The notes below the pieces were generated by a model that saw only the letters and a list, made by a program, of their open reading frames with translations, had not been told where the DNA came from and searched no databases. A stretch of 28,129 nt of DNA from Spirochaetaceae bacterium (GTDB lineage Bacteria > Spirochaetota > Spirochaetia > DSM-2461): NCBI GenBank assembly GCA_003246505.1, contig QKAI01000268.1, forward strand, positions 1 to 28,129, in the 5' to 3' direction. This document shows positions 8,322 to 14,899 of this stretch, piece by piece. Made by a program: the position numbers and the translations under genes. Numbering within the stretch: position 1 is the stretch's first letter; each line of letters starts with the position of its first letter.

Positions 8322-9239
8322 TTATTTGATGGCCCCTTCCACCATGCCCTTTATGATGTAGCGCTGGGCGAAGAGGTAGAGGACGATGACAGGCAGAATC
8401 GCCAGCAGGGTGGAGGTCAGGATCAGGTCCCACTGCTTGAGATAGGCCCCGGCGAAGGCGGTGACGGCGATGGGTATGGTCTGGACGGCTCCGTTTGAGC
8501 CCAGCACCAGCAGGGGCAGCAGGTAGTCGTTCCAAATCCAGATGCCGTTGAGAATCAGCACGGTCACGATGATGGGTTTGAGCAGGGGGAAGACGATCTG
8601 GAAAAAGGTCCTCTGGTAGGAGCATCCGTCAATGGTGGCCGCCTCTTCCAGCTCGTAGGGTATGTTCTTGATGAATCCGTGGAAAATGAAAATGGAGAGG
8701 GAGGACCCGAATCCCAGGTAGGCGAAGACGATCCCCGGGATGGTTCCCAGGAGCTTGAAGCTCAGGAACTGCCCCAGCACCCTCATCCATTTGACCAGGG
8801 GGTACATGAGCACCTGGAAGGGGATGACCATGGCGGCGACGAAAACCATGAAGATCCACACGGACCAGTTCCTATGGTTTCTCACGAGGACCCAGGCCGC
8901 CATGGAGGAGAACACCACGATGATGAGCAGGGAGAAGAAGGTGATGAGGAAGCTGTCCGCAAAGGCCCCGATGTAGTCCACCGTCCTGTTGCTGAAGATC
9001 AGGGAGACATTCGTCAGGAGCTGGCCCCAGCTGGCGGGCATGGCGACGGCGTCGAAGATGATCTCCCTTGATGTTTTGGCCGAGTTCAGCACCACCATGG
9101 CAAAGGGGATCATGAAGAGTATGAACAGGATGATCGTGACGATCTCCAGGGTTATTCTGCCCCAACGGCGGGAGCGGCCCCCCACGCCCAGCTGTTTGGA
9201 TTTGGTTTTTATTTCCCTATTTTCGGCGATAGTGCTCAT
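8322..9239 (-). CDS. Carbohydrate ABC transporter permease (MalG-like, CUT1)
   Basis: This 305-residue protein has about six membrane helices and the EAA loop that docks to the ATPase (EAATIDGCSYQRTFFQIVFP), of the MalG/UgpE type. It is the second inner-membrane subunit of a CUT1 sugar importer. Its ATG overlaps the stop codon of the upstream permease by one base (TAATG), indicating translational coupling, and AGGTGG lies upstream inside that gene. It is the last gene of the lacI-SBP-permease-permease operon. No ATPase gene follows, so the importer must borrow an MsmK/UgpC-type ATPase encoded elsewhere. The substrate cannot be deduced. Confidence 0.92.
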   Translation of the reverse strand: MSTIAENREIKTKSKQLGVGGRSRRWGRITLEIVTIILFILFMIPFAMVVLNSAKTSREIIFDAVAMPASWGQLLTNVSLIFSNRTVDYIGAFADSFLITFFSLLIIVVFSSMAAWVLVRNHRNWSVWIFMVFVAAMVIPFQVLMYPLVKWMRVLGQFLSFKLLGTIPGIVFAYLGFGSSLSIFIFHGFIKNIPYELEEAATIDGCSYQRTFFQIVFPLLKPIIVTVLILNGIWIWNDYLLPLLVLGSNGAVQTIPIAVTAFAGAYLKQWDLILTSTLLAILPVIVLYLFAQRYIIKGMVEGAIK

Positions 9240-10126
9240 TACATTTCCACCTCTTTCTTTTTGTTCATGGCCACCTGGATCAGGGCCACCACGACCAGGG
9301 CCACGAAGAGAACGACCGCCTTGGCCTGGGCCTCGGCCATTTTGTTGGCCGTCGCCGTGTCGAAGATATTCATTGCCAGCAGCTGGCTCGCCTTGACGGG
9401 CACACCCATAAACCGGGTGGCCGGTCCGCCGTTGGTCAGGGTCAGGTTCATATCGAACTGCTTAAACGAAGTTGTCAGTGTTAAGAAGAGGGAGATGGTG
9501 AAGGCGTTTGCCATCATGGGGATGAGTATGTGGAATACCCTGGCGACGTACCGCGCCCCGTCCACCTCGGCCGCCTCCATCAGGGAAGCGGGGATGCTCT
9601 GGATCGATGCCACGTAGATGAGCATCAGGTATCCGGAATACTGCCAGGTATTGACCGCCGACATGGCCCATATGACCGTTTCCGGGCGGCTCAGAAAGGA
9701 CGCCTGCAGGAATCCCAGGGAAAGGGTTTTCCCCAGGGATATGAAAATATTGTTGAAGAGGAACTGCCAGATATATCCCAGCACGATTCCCCCGATCAGA
9801 TAGGGGACGAAAAAGCCGGCCCTGTAGAAATTGCGAAGCTTCAGATTGCTGGTGACGATGAGGGAGAGGGAGAAGCTAACCACATTCACGAGAACCACGT
9901 TGATGGCGGTGAAGGCGATGGTGATGACGAAGGAGTGCACGAAGTCCGGGGTGGTGAAGAGTTTGGCATAGTGCTTGAACCCGACGAAATGGATATTGGG
10001 GCTCACCCCGTTCCAGTCGGTCATGGAGTAGTAAAGCCCGAAGAAAAAGGGCACCACGATGATCATGACGAAGGCGAAGACCGTGGGGAAAAGGAAAAGG
10101 ATATTGACGAAACGTTTATTGTTCAT
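9239..10126 (-). CDS. Carbohydrate ABC transporter permease (MalF/UgpA-like, CUT1)
   Basis: This 295-residue protein has six predicted helices and an EAA loop (EAAEVDGARYVARVFHILIP), the MalF/UgpA partner of the next permease. The start is supported by AGGAG with an 8-base spacer (on the minus strand just above 10126). It follows the binding-protein gene by 77 bp, a gap holding a strong hairpin (10162-10192) that probably lets much less permease than binding protein be made. The short N-terminus lacks the large periplasmic insertion of E. coli MalF, as usual for UgpA/LacF-type permeases. Confidence 0.92.
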   Translation of the reverse strand: MNNKRFVNILFLFPTVFAFVMIIVVPFFFGLYYSMTDWNGVSPNIHFVGFKHYAKLFTTPDFVHSFVITIAFTAINVVLVNVVSFSLSLIVTSNLKLRNFYRAGFFVPYLIGGIVLGYIWQFLFNNIFISLGKTLSLGFLQASFLSRPETVIWAMSAVNTWQYSGYLMLIYVASIQSIPASLMEAAEVDGARYVARVFHILIPMMANAFTISLFLTLTTSFKQFDMNLTLTNGGPATRFMGVPVKASQLLAMNIFDTATANKMAEAQAKAVVLFVALVVVALIQVAMNKKKEVEM

Positions 10127-10161
10127 CCTGGTAACTCCTGATATATCTTTCTCTTCCGCTA

Positions 10162-10192
10162 AAACGTGCGGCCCCGGTGGGGCCTCACGTTT
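10162..10192 (-). terminator. Attenuator-type hairpin between binding-protein and permease genes
   Basis: AAACGTG and GGCCCC pair with GGGGCC and CACGTTT around a three-base loop, with one mismatch. On the minus strand the stem ends in a short T run (CACGTTTTAG). It starts about 12 bases after the stop codon of the binding-protein gene. Such partial terminators are common after periplasmic binding-protein genes, where they raise the binding protein to permease ratio and protect the upstream mRNA 3' end. Confidence 0.65.
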
Positions 10193-10203
10193 ATATCAGA
10201 AAA

Positions 10204-11478
10204 TTACATGTTGGGAAGACCGGCGATAGCGTCCTTCATGTCGGCGACAAACTGATCGATGTTATCGGGGTTCTGGGCGAAAAGGTCATAGATGGGGCCG
10301 AAGACATTCTGTCCGGCGCCGTCGGGAAGCATCCCGAAGAAAACGCCGTAGTTTCCGCCGCGGGCGTTGGCTGCCATGAGGGCCTGGCTGAGCTGTCCGG
10401 AGGGTTTGAGGGTTACGGACTTGAAGGCGGGGATCATGCCGGCCTTGTTCACGATGTAATCCTGTCCTTCGGGGGTGGTGGCCATGGCGGCGAGGAAGGC
10501 CTTGGCCTGCTCGGCCCTGGGGCTCATGCCGTTAACCACATACCAGCTGGGAGCGAAGAGGTAGAGGCCCTTCTGGGGGGTGTTGGTAAAGGCGTGGGGG
10601 GCATATCCCATCTTAAAGGCCACGCCGAGCTGCTTCATGTTGGGATCAACCCAGTTCCCCTGGTGCAGGAACGCGGTCCGGCCCTGGGCGAAGGAACCGA
10701 CCTGATCGTCGTAGCTGCCGTTCAGGAGGATGTTCTGGTCCGCATATTTGAAGAGAAGCTGAACGTACTTGGCGTATTCCCGGAAGCGGGGCTCGTCCAT
10801 CTTGCCCTTAAGAGCGTCTTCGATCACATGGGTGTCGGTGAAAGCGAGACCGCCGCCCCAGTAAGCGGCCAGGTTGTGCTGGGCGGCTACCCACCACATG
10901 CCTCCGGCCACGGAAGCGGCCATGGCCACGGGCGCGTCGATTCCCAGTTCCGCCTTTTTGGCATCCAGGGTCTTGAAGGCCTTTTCGTAGGCGTCCCGGG
11001 TCGTCAGGGAAGCGGGATCGATACCGGCTTTCGCCAGGATGTCCGCATTGTAGGCGAGACCGTATCCTTCGATGGCAACGGGGAAACCGTAGGCTTTTCC
11101 GTCAACCATGAATGCCAGGTCCGTATCTTTCAGCCAGGATTCGCCCTCGAGGCTGGCAATGTAGTCTTTCCATACATTGTAACCGCCCAGACCTTCGATC
11201 TGGAAGATATCGGGCATATCATCGGCCTGGGCCTTGGCCTTCAGGGCGCCGCCGAAGTCGGCCCCGCCTCCGAGGGTTTCCACCTTGACCGTCACGCCGG
11301 GTGTGGCTGCGGAATACTGGGCGGCATATGCGTCCAGGGCATCCTTGATTTCTACTTTCAGCTGGAACATGGTGACAGTGACATCGCCGCCCGCCGCTGC
11401 CGCGGCATCCTTTTTACCATTGGCTGTAACCGTTACGGTCATCAATACCATCAGCAAAAACAACATGATTTTTTTCAT
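10204..11478 (-). CDS. Extracellular solute-binding protein of CUT1 sugar ABC transporter
   Basis: This 424-residue protein has a signal peptide with cleavage expected after TVTA (residue 19), leaving NGKKDAAAAA at the mature N-terminus, a form frequent in spirochaetes. There is no lipobox cysteine. The rest matches the family-1 binding-protein fold (for example GKAYGFPVAIEGYGLAYNAD, QGRTAFLHQGNW, APSWYVVNG…RAEQAKAFL), which delivers a sugar or oligosaccharide to the permease pair. The start is set by AAGGAG six bases upstream of ATG. The 61-bp gap to the upstream lacI gene holds small inverted repeats (TCGGC…GCCGA at 11515-11530; GGCC…GGCC at 11492-11504). The ligand cannot be named. Confidence 0.92.
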   Translation of the reverse strand: MKKIMLFLLMVLMTVTVTANGKKDAAAAAGGDVTVTMFQLKVEIKDALDAYAAQYSAATPGVTVKVETLGGGADFGGALKAKAQADDMPDIFQIEGLGGYNVWKDYIASLEGESWLKDTDLAFMVDGKAYGFPVAIEGYGLAYNADILAKAGIDPASLTTRDAYEKAFKTLDAKKAELGIDAPVAMAASVAGGMWWVAAQHNLAAYWGGGLAFTDTHVIEDALKGKMDEPRFREYAKYVQLLFKYADQNILLNGSYDDQVGSFAQGRTAFLHQGNWVDPNMKQLGVAFKMGYAPHAFTNTPQKGLYLFAPSWYVVNGMSPRAEQAKAFLAAMATTPEGQDYIVNKAGMIPAFKSVTLKPSGQLSQALMAANARGGNYGVFFGMLPDGAGQNVFGPIYDLFAQNPDNIDQFVADMKDAIAGLPNM

Positions 11479-11539
11479 TTCTTACTCCTTCGGCCAAATC
11501 GGCCATATATCTCATCGGCTTTCATGCCGAATCAATCCC

Positions 11540-12553
11540 TTATGTGGTGGACCTCTCTATCAGTTCCACTTGCAGCTTCACCTTCTGGATGGCTTTATTA
11601 TTGCTCCTGATCTGGCTCACCAGCAGCTCCGCCGCGATTCTTCCCGAATCGTTCAGATGCTGGGAGATGGTGGAGAGTTCCATCCAGCTTGCCCCTTCTA
11701 TGTCGTCGAATCCCAGAACGGCCATGTCCTGGGGAATCCTTATGCCCCTCTCCCGGGCCGCCTTGATGAGGCCGATGGCATGGATATCGGACATGGCGAA
11801 TACAGCCCGGGGGCGGTTCCCCCTGTCCAGGAATTCCCCCAGAACAAGCCGGGAATCCTCCACTGTGGTATAGGCCTGGATGAGCATCTCCTTCTGAATC
11901 GTCCTGCCGTTGCTTTCCAGACAGTCCCGGAATCCGCTCAGACGCAGTTCGGAGGGGTGAAGATTGTAGGGGTAGGGGATGGGCTTGTCCCCGATATAGG
12001 CGCAGGGAAAGTAGTCCTTCTCCAGGAAGCACCGGGCCGCCAGCTCCCCACCGCGGTAATCGTCCGCCAGAACCCGGGAGTAGTTGTCGTCATCCGATTC
12101 CACGAGGACCACCTGGAGTCCGGAGGATTTGAGGGTGCGGTGCTGCTCCGGGGAGAGCTTCACCGACATGAGGATGAGTCCGTCAATCCTCTTGGTAAAG
12201 GGCACCGAGGTCAGATATTCGTTAAGCTGCTCCGGCCCCTCGATGGTATAGATGACCATCTCATAGTTGTGTTCCTTAAAGACGGGGGTCATCCCCTCCA
12301 GACGCTCAATAAAGGAGGGGGCGGGGAAGAAGGGGGTCAGGACTCCCACCCGGCCCACGGTCCTGTTGGTGCGGGTTCCCGTATTGCCGTGGGGCACATA
12401 GTCCAGCACCTCGATGGCATGGGCGATTCTCTGCCCCGTCTTGGCGCTGATATTGCTGGAGTTGTTCAGGAAACGGGACACCGTGGTTATGCTGACGCCG
12501 GCCTTTTCGGCAACATCATATATGGTGGGCTGTCCCTTTCTGTCGTTTCCCAT
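11540..12553 (-). CDS. LacI-family repressor of the CUT1 transporter operon
   Basis: This 337-residue regulator begins MGNDRKGQPTIYDVAEKAGV. The N-terminal LacI helix-turn-helix (about residues 10-30, VAEKAGVSITTVSRFLNN) is followed by a periplasmic-binding-protein-like effector domain. The frame is open to an ATG at 12628, but that codon lies inside the predicted -35 box. The ATG at 12553 has GAGGAG just upstream, keeps the helix-turn-helix at its usual place, and leaves a leader of about 40 bases. It is the first gene of the operon with the binding protein and permeases. Its promoter is flanked by two TGAAAG-NN-CTTTCA palindromes, so self-repression relieved by the transported sugar is likely (inference). 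Confidence 0.9.
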   Translation of the reverse strand: MGNDRKGQPTIYDVAEKAGVSITTVSRFLNNSSNISAKTGQRIAHAIEVLDYVPHGNTGTRTNRTVGRVGVLTPFFPAPSFIERLEGMTPVFKEHNYEMVIYTIEGPEQLNEYLTSVPFTKRIDGLILMSVKLSPEQHRTLKSSGLQVVLVESDDDNYSRVLADDYRGGELAARCFLEKDYFPCAYIGDKPIPYPYNLHPSELRLSGFRDCLESNGRTIQKEMLIQAYTTVEDSRLVLGEFLDRGNRPRAVFAMSDIHAIGLIKAARERGIRIPQDMAVLGFDDIEGASWMELSTISQHLNDSGRIAAELLVSQIRSNNKAIQKVKLQVELIERSTT

Positions 12554-12571
12554 AGGCTCCTCGCGTGAAAA

Positions 12572-12601
12572 TACTTTCATGAAAGTACTTTCATGAAACA
12601 T
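12572..12601. promoter_or_regulatory. LacI-type operator O1 with extra half-sites
   Basis: The 18-bp perfect palindrome CATGAAAGTACTTTCATG spans 12578-12595, with core TGAAAG-TA-CTTTCA at 12580-12593. Further half-sites abut it on both sides (CTTTCA at 12574-12579, TGAAAC at 12594-12599), giving four half-sites in a row. It covers the predicted transcription start of the lacI operon, a repressing position. Confidence 0.65.
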
Positions 12602-12628
12602 ATTACCCTCACTTTCACCATCTGTCAA
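12600..12628 (-). promoter_or_regulatory. Promoter of the lacI-CUT1 operon
   Basis: On the minus strand a perfect -35 box TTGACA (plus positions 12623-12628) is separated by 17 bp from TAATAT (12600-12605). The start point would fall near 12593, inside the downstream operator. Confidence 0.6.
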
Positions 12629-12636
12629 CTTTTTTC

Positions 12637-12650
12637 TGAAAGAACTTTCA
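12637..12650. promoter_or_regulatory. LacI-type operator O2
   Basis: TGAAAG-AA-CTTTCA repeats the core of O1 with a different central dinucleotide. It lies 57 bp from O1 centre to centre, just upstream of the -35 box, so the two sites bracket the promoter. Confidence 0.55.
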
Positions 12651-12686
12651 TAAGATCGGGGGTTGTCCGTTTTGTATTAATGTTTT

Positions 12687-12699
12687 ATTATCATACAAT
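12687..12699. promoter_or_regulatory. FadR/GntR-type operator at the gntR gene
   Basis: ATTATCATACAAT differs at one base from ATTATCAGACAAT, the 13-bp element at the other sites in this window. It contains a possible -10 box (TATCAT, 12689-12694) and lies three bases before the GTG start of the regulator, suggesting autoregulation. A possible -35, TTGTCC at 12664-12669, is 19 bp from that -10. Confidence 0.55.
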
Positions 12700-12702
12700 G
12701 GG

Positions 12703-13422
12703 GTGGGTGACAGGGTGGCGAAAATCAGACAGAAGACAGTAGTCGAGCAGGTTATGGAGCAGATCAAGGGATTGATCGCTTCGGGCAAATACAAGCCGGG
12801 GGATAAACTGCCCACGGAACATGAACTGGCGGAAAAGTTCGGGATCGGCCGCTCTTCCATCCGGGAGGCTATAAAAATTTTCAATTACCTGGGCGTCCTC
12901 AAATCCAAGGCCGCCAAGGGAACCTTTCTTTCCGACCGGGCGAATATTTCCGCGGAAGCCCTCTCCTGGTCCATTCTCCTGGGAAAGGATGAACAGCAGG
13001 AGCTGATCGAAACCCGGGGGGCCATAGAGCTCTGGAGCATCATCACCCTTACCGGACTCTTTCAGAACAATCCGGTCAAGTGCACCCCCATACTGGATGA
13101 GCTGCAGGTACAGGTCGACCTGATGAAGCAGGGCATCGCCGACGGGGAGCTCGAGAAGCTGGTGGAAGCGGATTACGCCTTCCACAACATCATCGTGAAG
13201 AGCACGGAGAACAGCCTTTTCTACTCCATATACAAAACGCTCAAGTCGTTCATGTACGAAGAGATCATACAGTCCCAGAACGATTATACCGATCCTGGGA
13301 TGATCGTTTCCGAGCACCAGAGCATCATCAATACGATCCGGTCGGGGGATATCAACCAGTCCGTGAAGACATTCAGCTCCCACATAGAGAATATCGAGAA
13401 CCGCCTGAAGATCCGGGCCTAG
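12703..13422 (+). CDS. FadR-subfamily GntR transcriptional regulator
   Basis: This 239-residue protein has an N-terminal winged helix (about residues 8-75; GKYKPGDKLPTEHELAEKFG and GRSSIREAIKIFNYLGVL) and a C-terminal FCD ligand domain with the expected metal-binding His/Asp pattern (DYAFH, EHQS, SHIEN). FadR-type regulators usually sense a carboxylate or sugar acid. The GTG at 12703 is used here; another GTG lies at 12715 and neither has a ribosome-binding site. With the predicted -10 box at 12689-12694 the transcript would be almost leaderless. The promoter element at 12687-12699 recurs before iolB, the CUT2 transporter operon and the transaldolase operon, which makes this protein the best candidate regulator of the inositol genes (inference). 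An effector such as an inositol-pathway acid would fit. Confidence 0.9.
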   Translation: MGDRVAKIRQKTVVEQVMEQIKGLIASGKYKPGDKLPTEHELAEKFGIGRSSIREAIKIFNYLGVLKSKAAKGTFLSDRANISAEALSWSILLGKDEQQELIETRGAIELWSIITLTGLFQNNPVKCTPILDELQVQVDLMKQGIADGELEKLVEADYAFHNIIVKSTENSLFYSIYKTLKSFMYEEIIQSQNDYTDPGMIVSEHQSIINTIRSGDINQSVKTFSSHIENIENRLKIRA

Positions 13423-13430
13423 GAGGGGGG

Positions 13431-13871
13431 ATGATTCTGGTCAGCGCCTGCCTGGCGGGAATCGCCTGCCGCTACAACGGGTCAGGGGCGGTCGATGAAC
13501 TTGTCCTCGCCCTGGTGCGGGAGGGGAAGGCCCTGCCCCTGTGCCCGGAAATTCTGGGGGGACTCCCCGTTCCCCGTACCCCCTGCGAGATCGTCCGTCG
13601 AGGGGGCGACTCCCTTGCCATTGCCGAGGAAAACGGCACGGACCGTACGGGCGCCTTTCTAGAGGGGGCGAGGAAGACCGCGGAGATCTGCCGCATCGCC
13701 GGAATAGGGGAGGCGATTCTCAAGTCGGGAAGCCCCTCATGCGGTTCGGATTGGGTCTATGACGGAACATTCTCGGGAAAGCACGTCCCCGGCCGGGGCG
13801 TGACGTCGGATCTTCTTCTTAAGGAGGGGATCCGGGTTTACTCGGAAAAAGGATGGAGGGAGAAGAAGTAA
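13431..13871 (+). CDS. DUF523 family protein (TudS-like, probable iron-sulfur protein)
   Basis: This 146-residue protein starts eight bases after the GntR gene, with a GGAGG-type site right before the ATG. It carries the hallmarks of DUF523: VSACLAG with Cys7, LCPEILGGLPVPR with Cys38, and SGSPSCG with Cys104. In the characterised member TudS, three conserved cysteines hold a [4Fe-4S] cluster used to remove sulfur from thiouracil. These three cysteines are the likely counterparts (assigned by eye). The length is normal for a single-domain member. Nothing links it to inositol metabolism except its position behind the regulator gene, so it may simply be co-transcribed. Its 3' end overlaps a hairpin that may terminate the opposing iol operon. 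Confidence 0.88.
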   Translation: MILVSACLAGIACRYNGSGAVDELVLALVREGKALPLCPEILGGLPVPRTPCEIVRRGGDSLAIAEENGTDRTGAFLEGARKTAEICRIAGIGEAILKSGSPSCGSDWVYDGTFSGKHVPGRGVTSDLLLKEGIRVYSEKGWREKK

Positions 13872-13887
13872 CACTTCCCCTCCCTCC
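13846..13887 (-). terminator. Terminator of the iolBDE unit inside the DUF523 3' end
   Basis: GGAGGGAG (13855-13862) pairs with CTCCCTCC (13880-13887), with an inner GAAG/CTTC stem and a five-base loop. Read on the minus strand, the hairpin is followed after four bases by five T (plus 13846-13850). It lies about 54 bp beyond the iolE stop codon. On the plus strand no T-run follows. Confidence 0.5.
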
Positions 13888-13940
13888 GATATGAAAAACT
13901 ACCCTGCTGCTATGAGGGAGATTAGAACCTGAGCCGCCGG

Positions 13941-14834
13941 TCAGATGCCCGTATGCTTCTTAATATAGGCCCGGGCGTTTTTCGCGTAGACGAAGGGATT
14001 GGCCTTGGCCGGATCCTGCTCCGCTTCCACCACCATCCAGCCTTCGTAATTATTCTCATCCAGAATGGCGAAAAGGGAGGGGAAGTCCACACTGCCGTCT
14101 CCGGGGACGGTGAAGACGCCCGCCCTGACCGCATCCAGGAAGGAGGAGTCCTTCGCCTTTACCTCGGCGAAGACATCCTTTCTCATATCCTTGAGATGCA
14201 CATGGCCGACGCGGGAAATATACTTTTTGAGAGCCGCCACGGGATCCTCTTCGGAGAAGGAGAAATGGCCCGAATCGAACAGGAGGTAGACCTTGTCCGG
14301 ATCGGTGTCGTTAAGGAAGCGGTCCACCTCTTCCATGGTCTGGATGCCCGTGCCCATGTGGTGGTGGAAGGCGAGCTTCATCCCCTCACTTTTTGCTATG
14401 GCTCCCAGTTTGTTCAGCCCGTCGCAGACCGCTTTGAATTCATCCTTCGTAAATACGGCCTTACCGGAAAATACGGATTTCTTCAGGTCCCCCTGGCAGG
14501 AGCGGGTCTGCTCGGAGGGGCCGATGACGTCGGCGCCCATGGCCTTGAGGAACATGAGCTGTTCCCTGAAATCCTTCTCCACTTCCCCGTAGGGCTTGCT
14601 GGCCAGGAAGGAGCTGTACCACTGGTTGCAGATCTGAATGCCCCGGACCTCCAGCATCGGCTTCAGCACCGCCGGATCCTTGGGGTATTTGCTTCCCACC
14701 TCCGAACCGGTGTAGCCGGCCAGAGCCATCTCGCTGACGCACTGCTGGAAGGAGTTCTCCTTCCCCAGGTCGGGCATGTCGTCGTTGGTCCATCCTATGG
14801 GAGCCATCGCCAGTTTGACCTTATTCTTATCCAT
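13941..14834 (-). CDS. iolE: Myo-inosose-2 dehydratase (IolE)
   Basis: This 297-residue TIM-barrel protein of the xylose isomerase-like/AP-endonuclease-2 family dehydrates 2-keto-myo-inositol to 3D-(3,5/4)-trihydroxycyclohexane-1,2-dione, the second step of the iol pathway. The N-terminal MAPIGWTNDDMPDLG is the characteristic IolE opening. Conserved segments likely to carry metal and substrate ligands are FHHHMGT (156-162), FDSGH (186-190), GHVHLKD (210-216) and a late MVVEAEQD segment. The start is supported by GAGGAT upstream on the minus strand. It is the last gene of iolB-iolD-iolE; the 65-bp gap to iolD holds a small hairpin. The neighbours fix the assignment well. Confidence 0.93.
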   Translation of the reverse strand: MDKNKVKLAMAPIGWTNDDMPDLGKENSFQQCVSEMALAGYTGSEVGSKYPKDPAVLKPMLEVRGIQICNQWYSSFLASKPYGEVEKDFREQLMFLKAMGADVIGPSEQTRSCQGDLKKSVFSGKAVFTKDEFKAVCDGLNKLGAIAKSEGMKLAFHHHMGTGIQTMEEVDRFLNDTDPDKVYLLFDSGHFSFSEEDPVAALKKYISRVGHVHLKDMRKDVFAEVKAKDSSFLDAVRAGVFTVPGDGSVDFPSLFAILDENNYEGWMVVEAEQDPAKANPFVYAKNARAYIKKHTGI

Positions 14835-14850
14835 AATTATCCTCTTTCAG

Positions 14851-14868
14851 CCCCAGGTTATACCGGGG
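14851..14868 (-). other. Small hairpin between iolD and iolE
   Basis: CCCC-A-GG pairs with CC-GGGG around the loop TTATA. No T-run follows on the minus strand. It could protect the iolD transcript end or modulate iolE; the role is unproven. Confidence 0.35.
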
Positions 14869-14899
14869 ATATTTTCGTTGTGAACCGGACTCGGGAGAA

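Noticed and set aside
10177..11610. 477-residue open frame on the plus strand opposite the CUT1 binding-protein gene
   Set aside because: It is fully antisense to a clear binding-protein gene with signal peptide and ribosome-binding site, and has no recognisable motif of its own.
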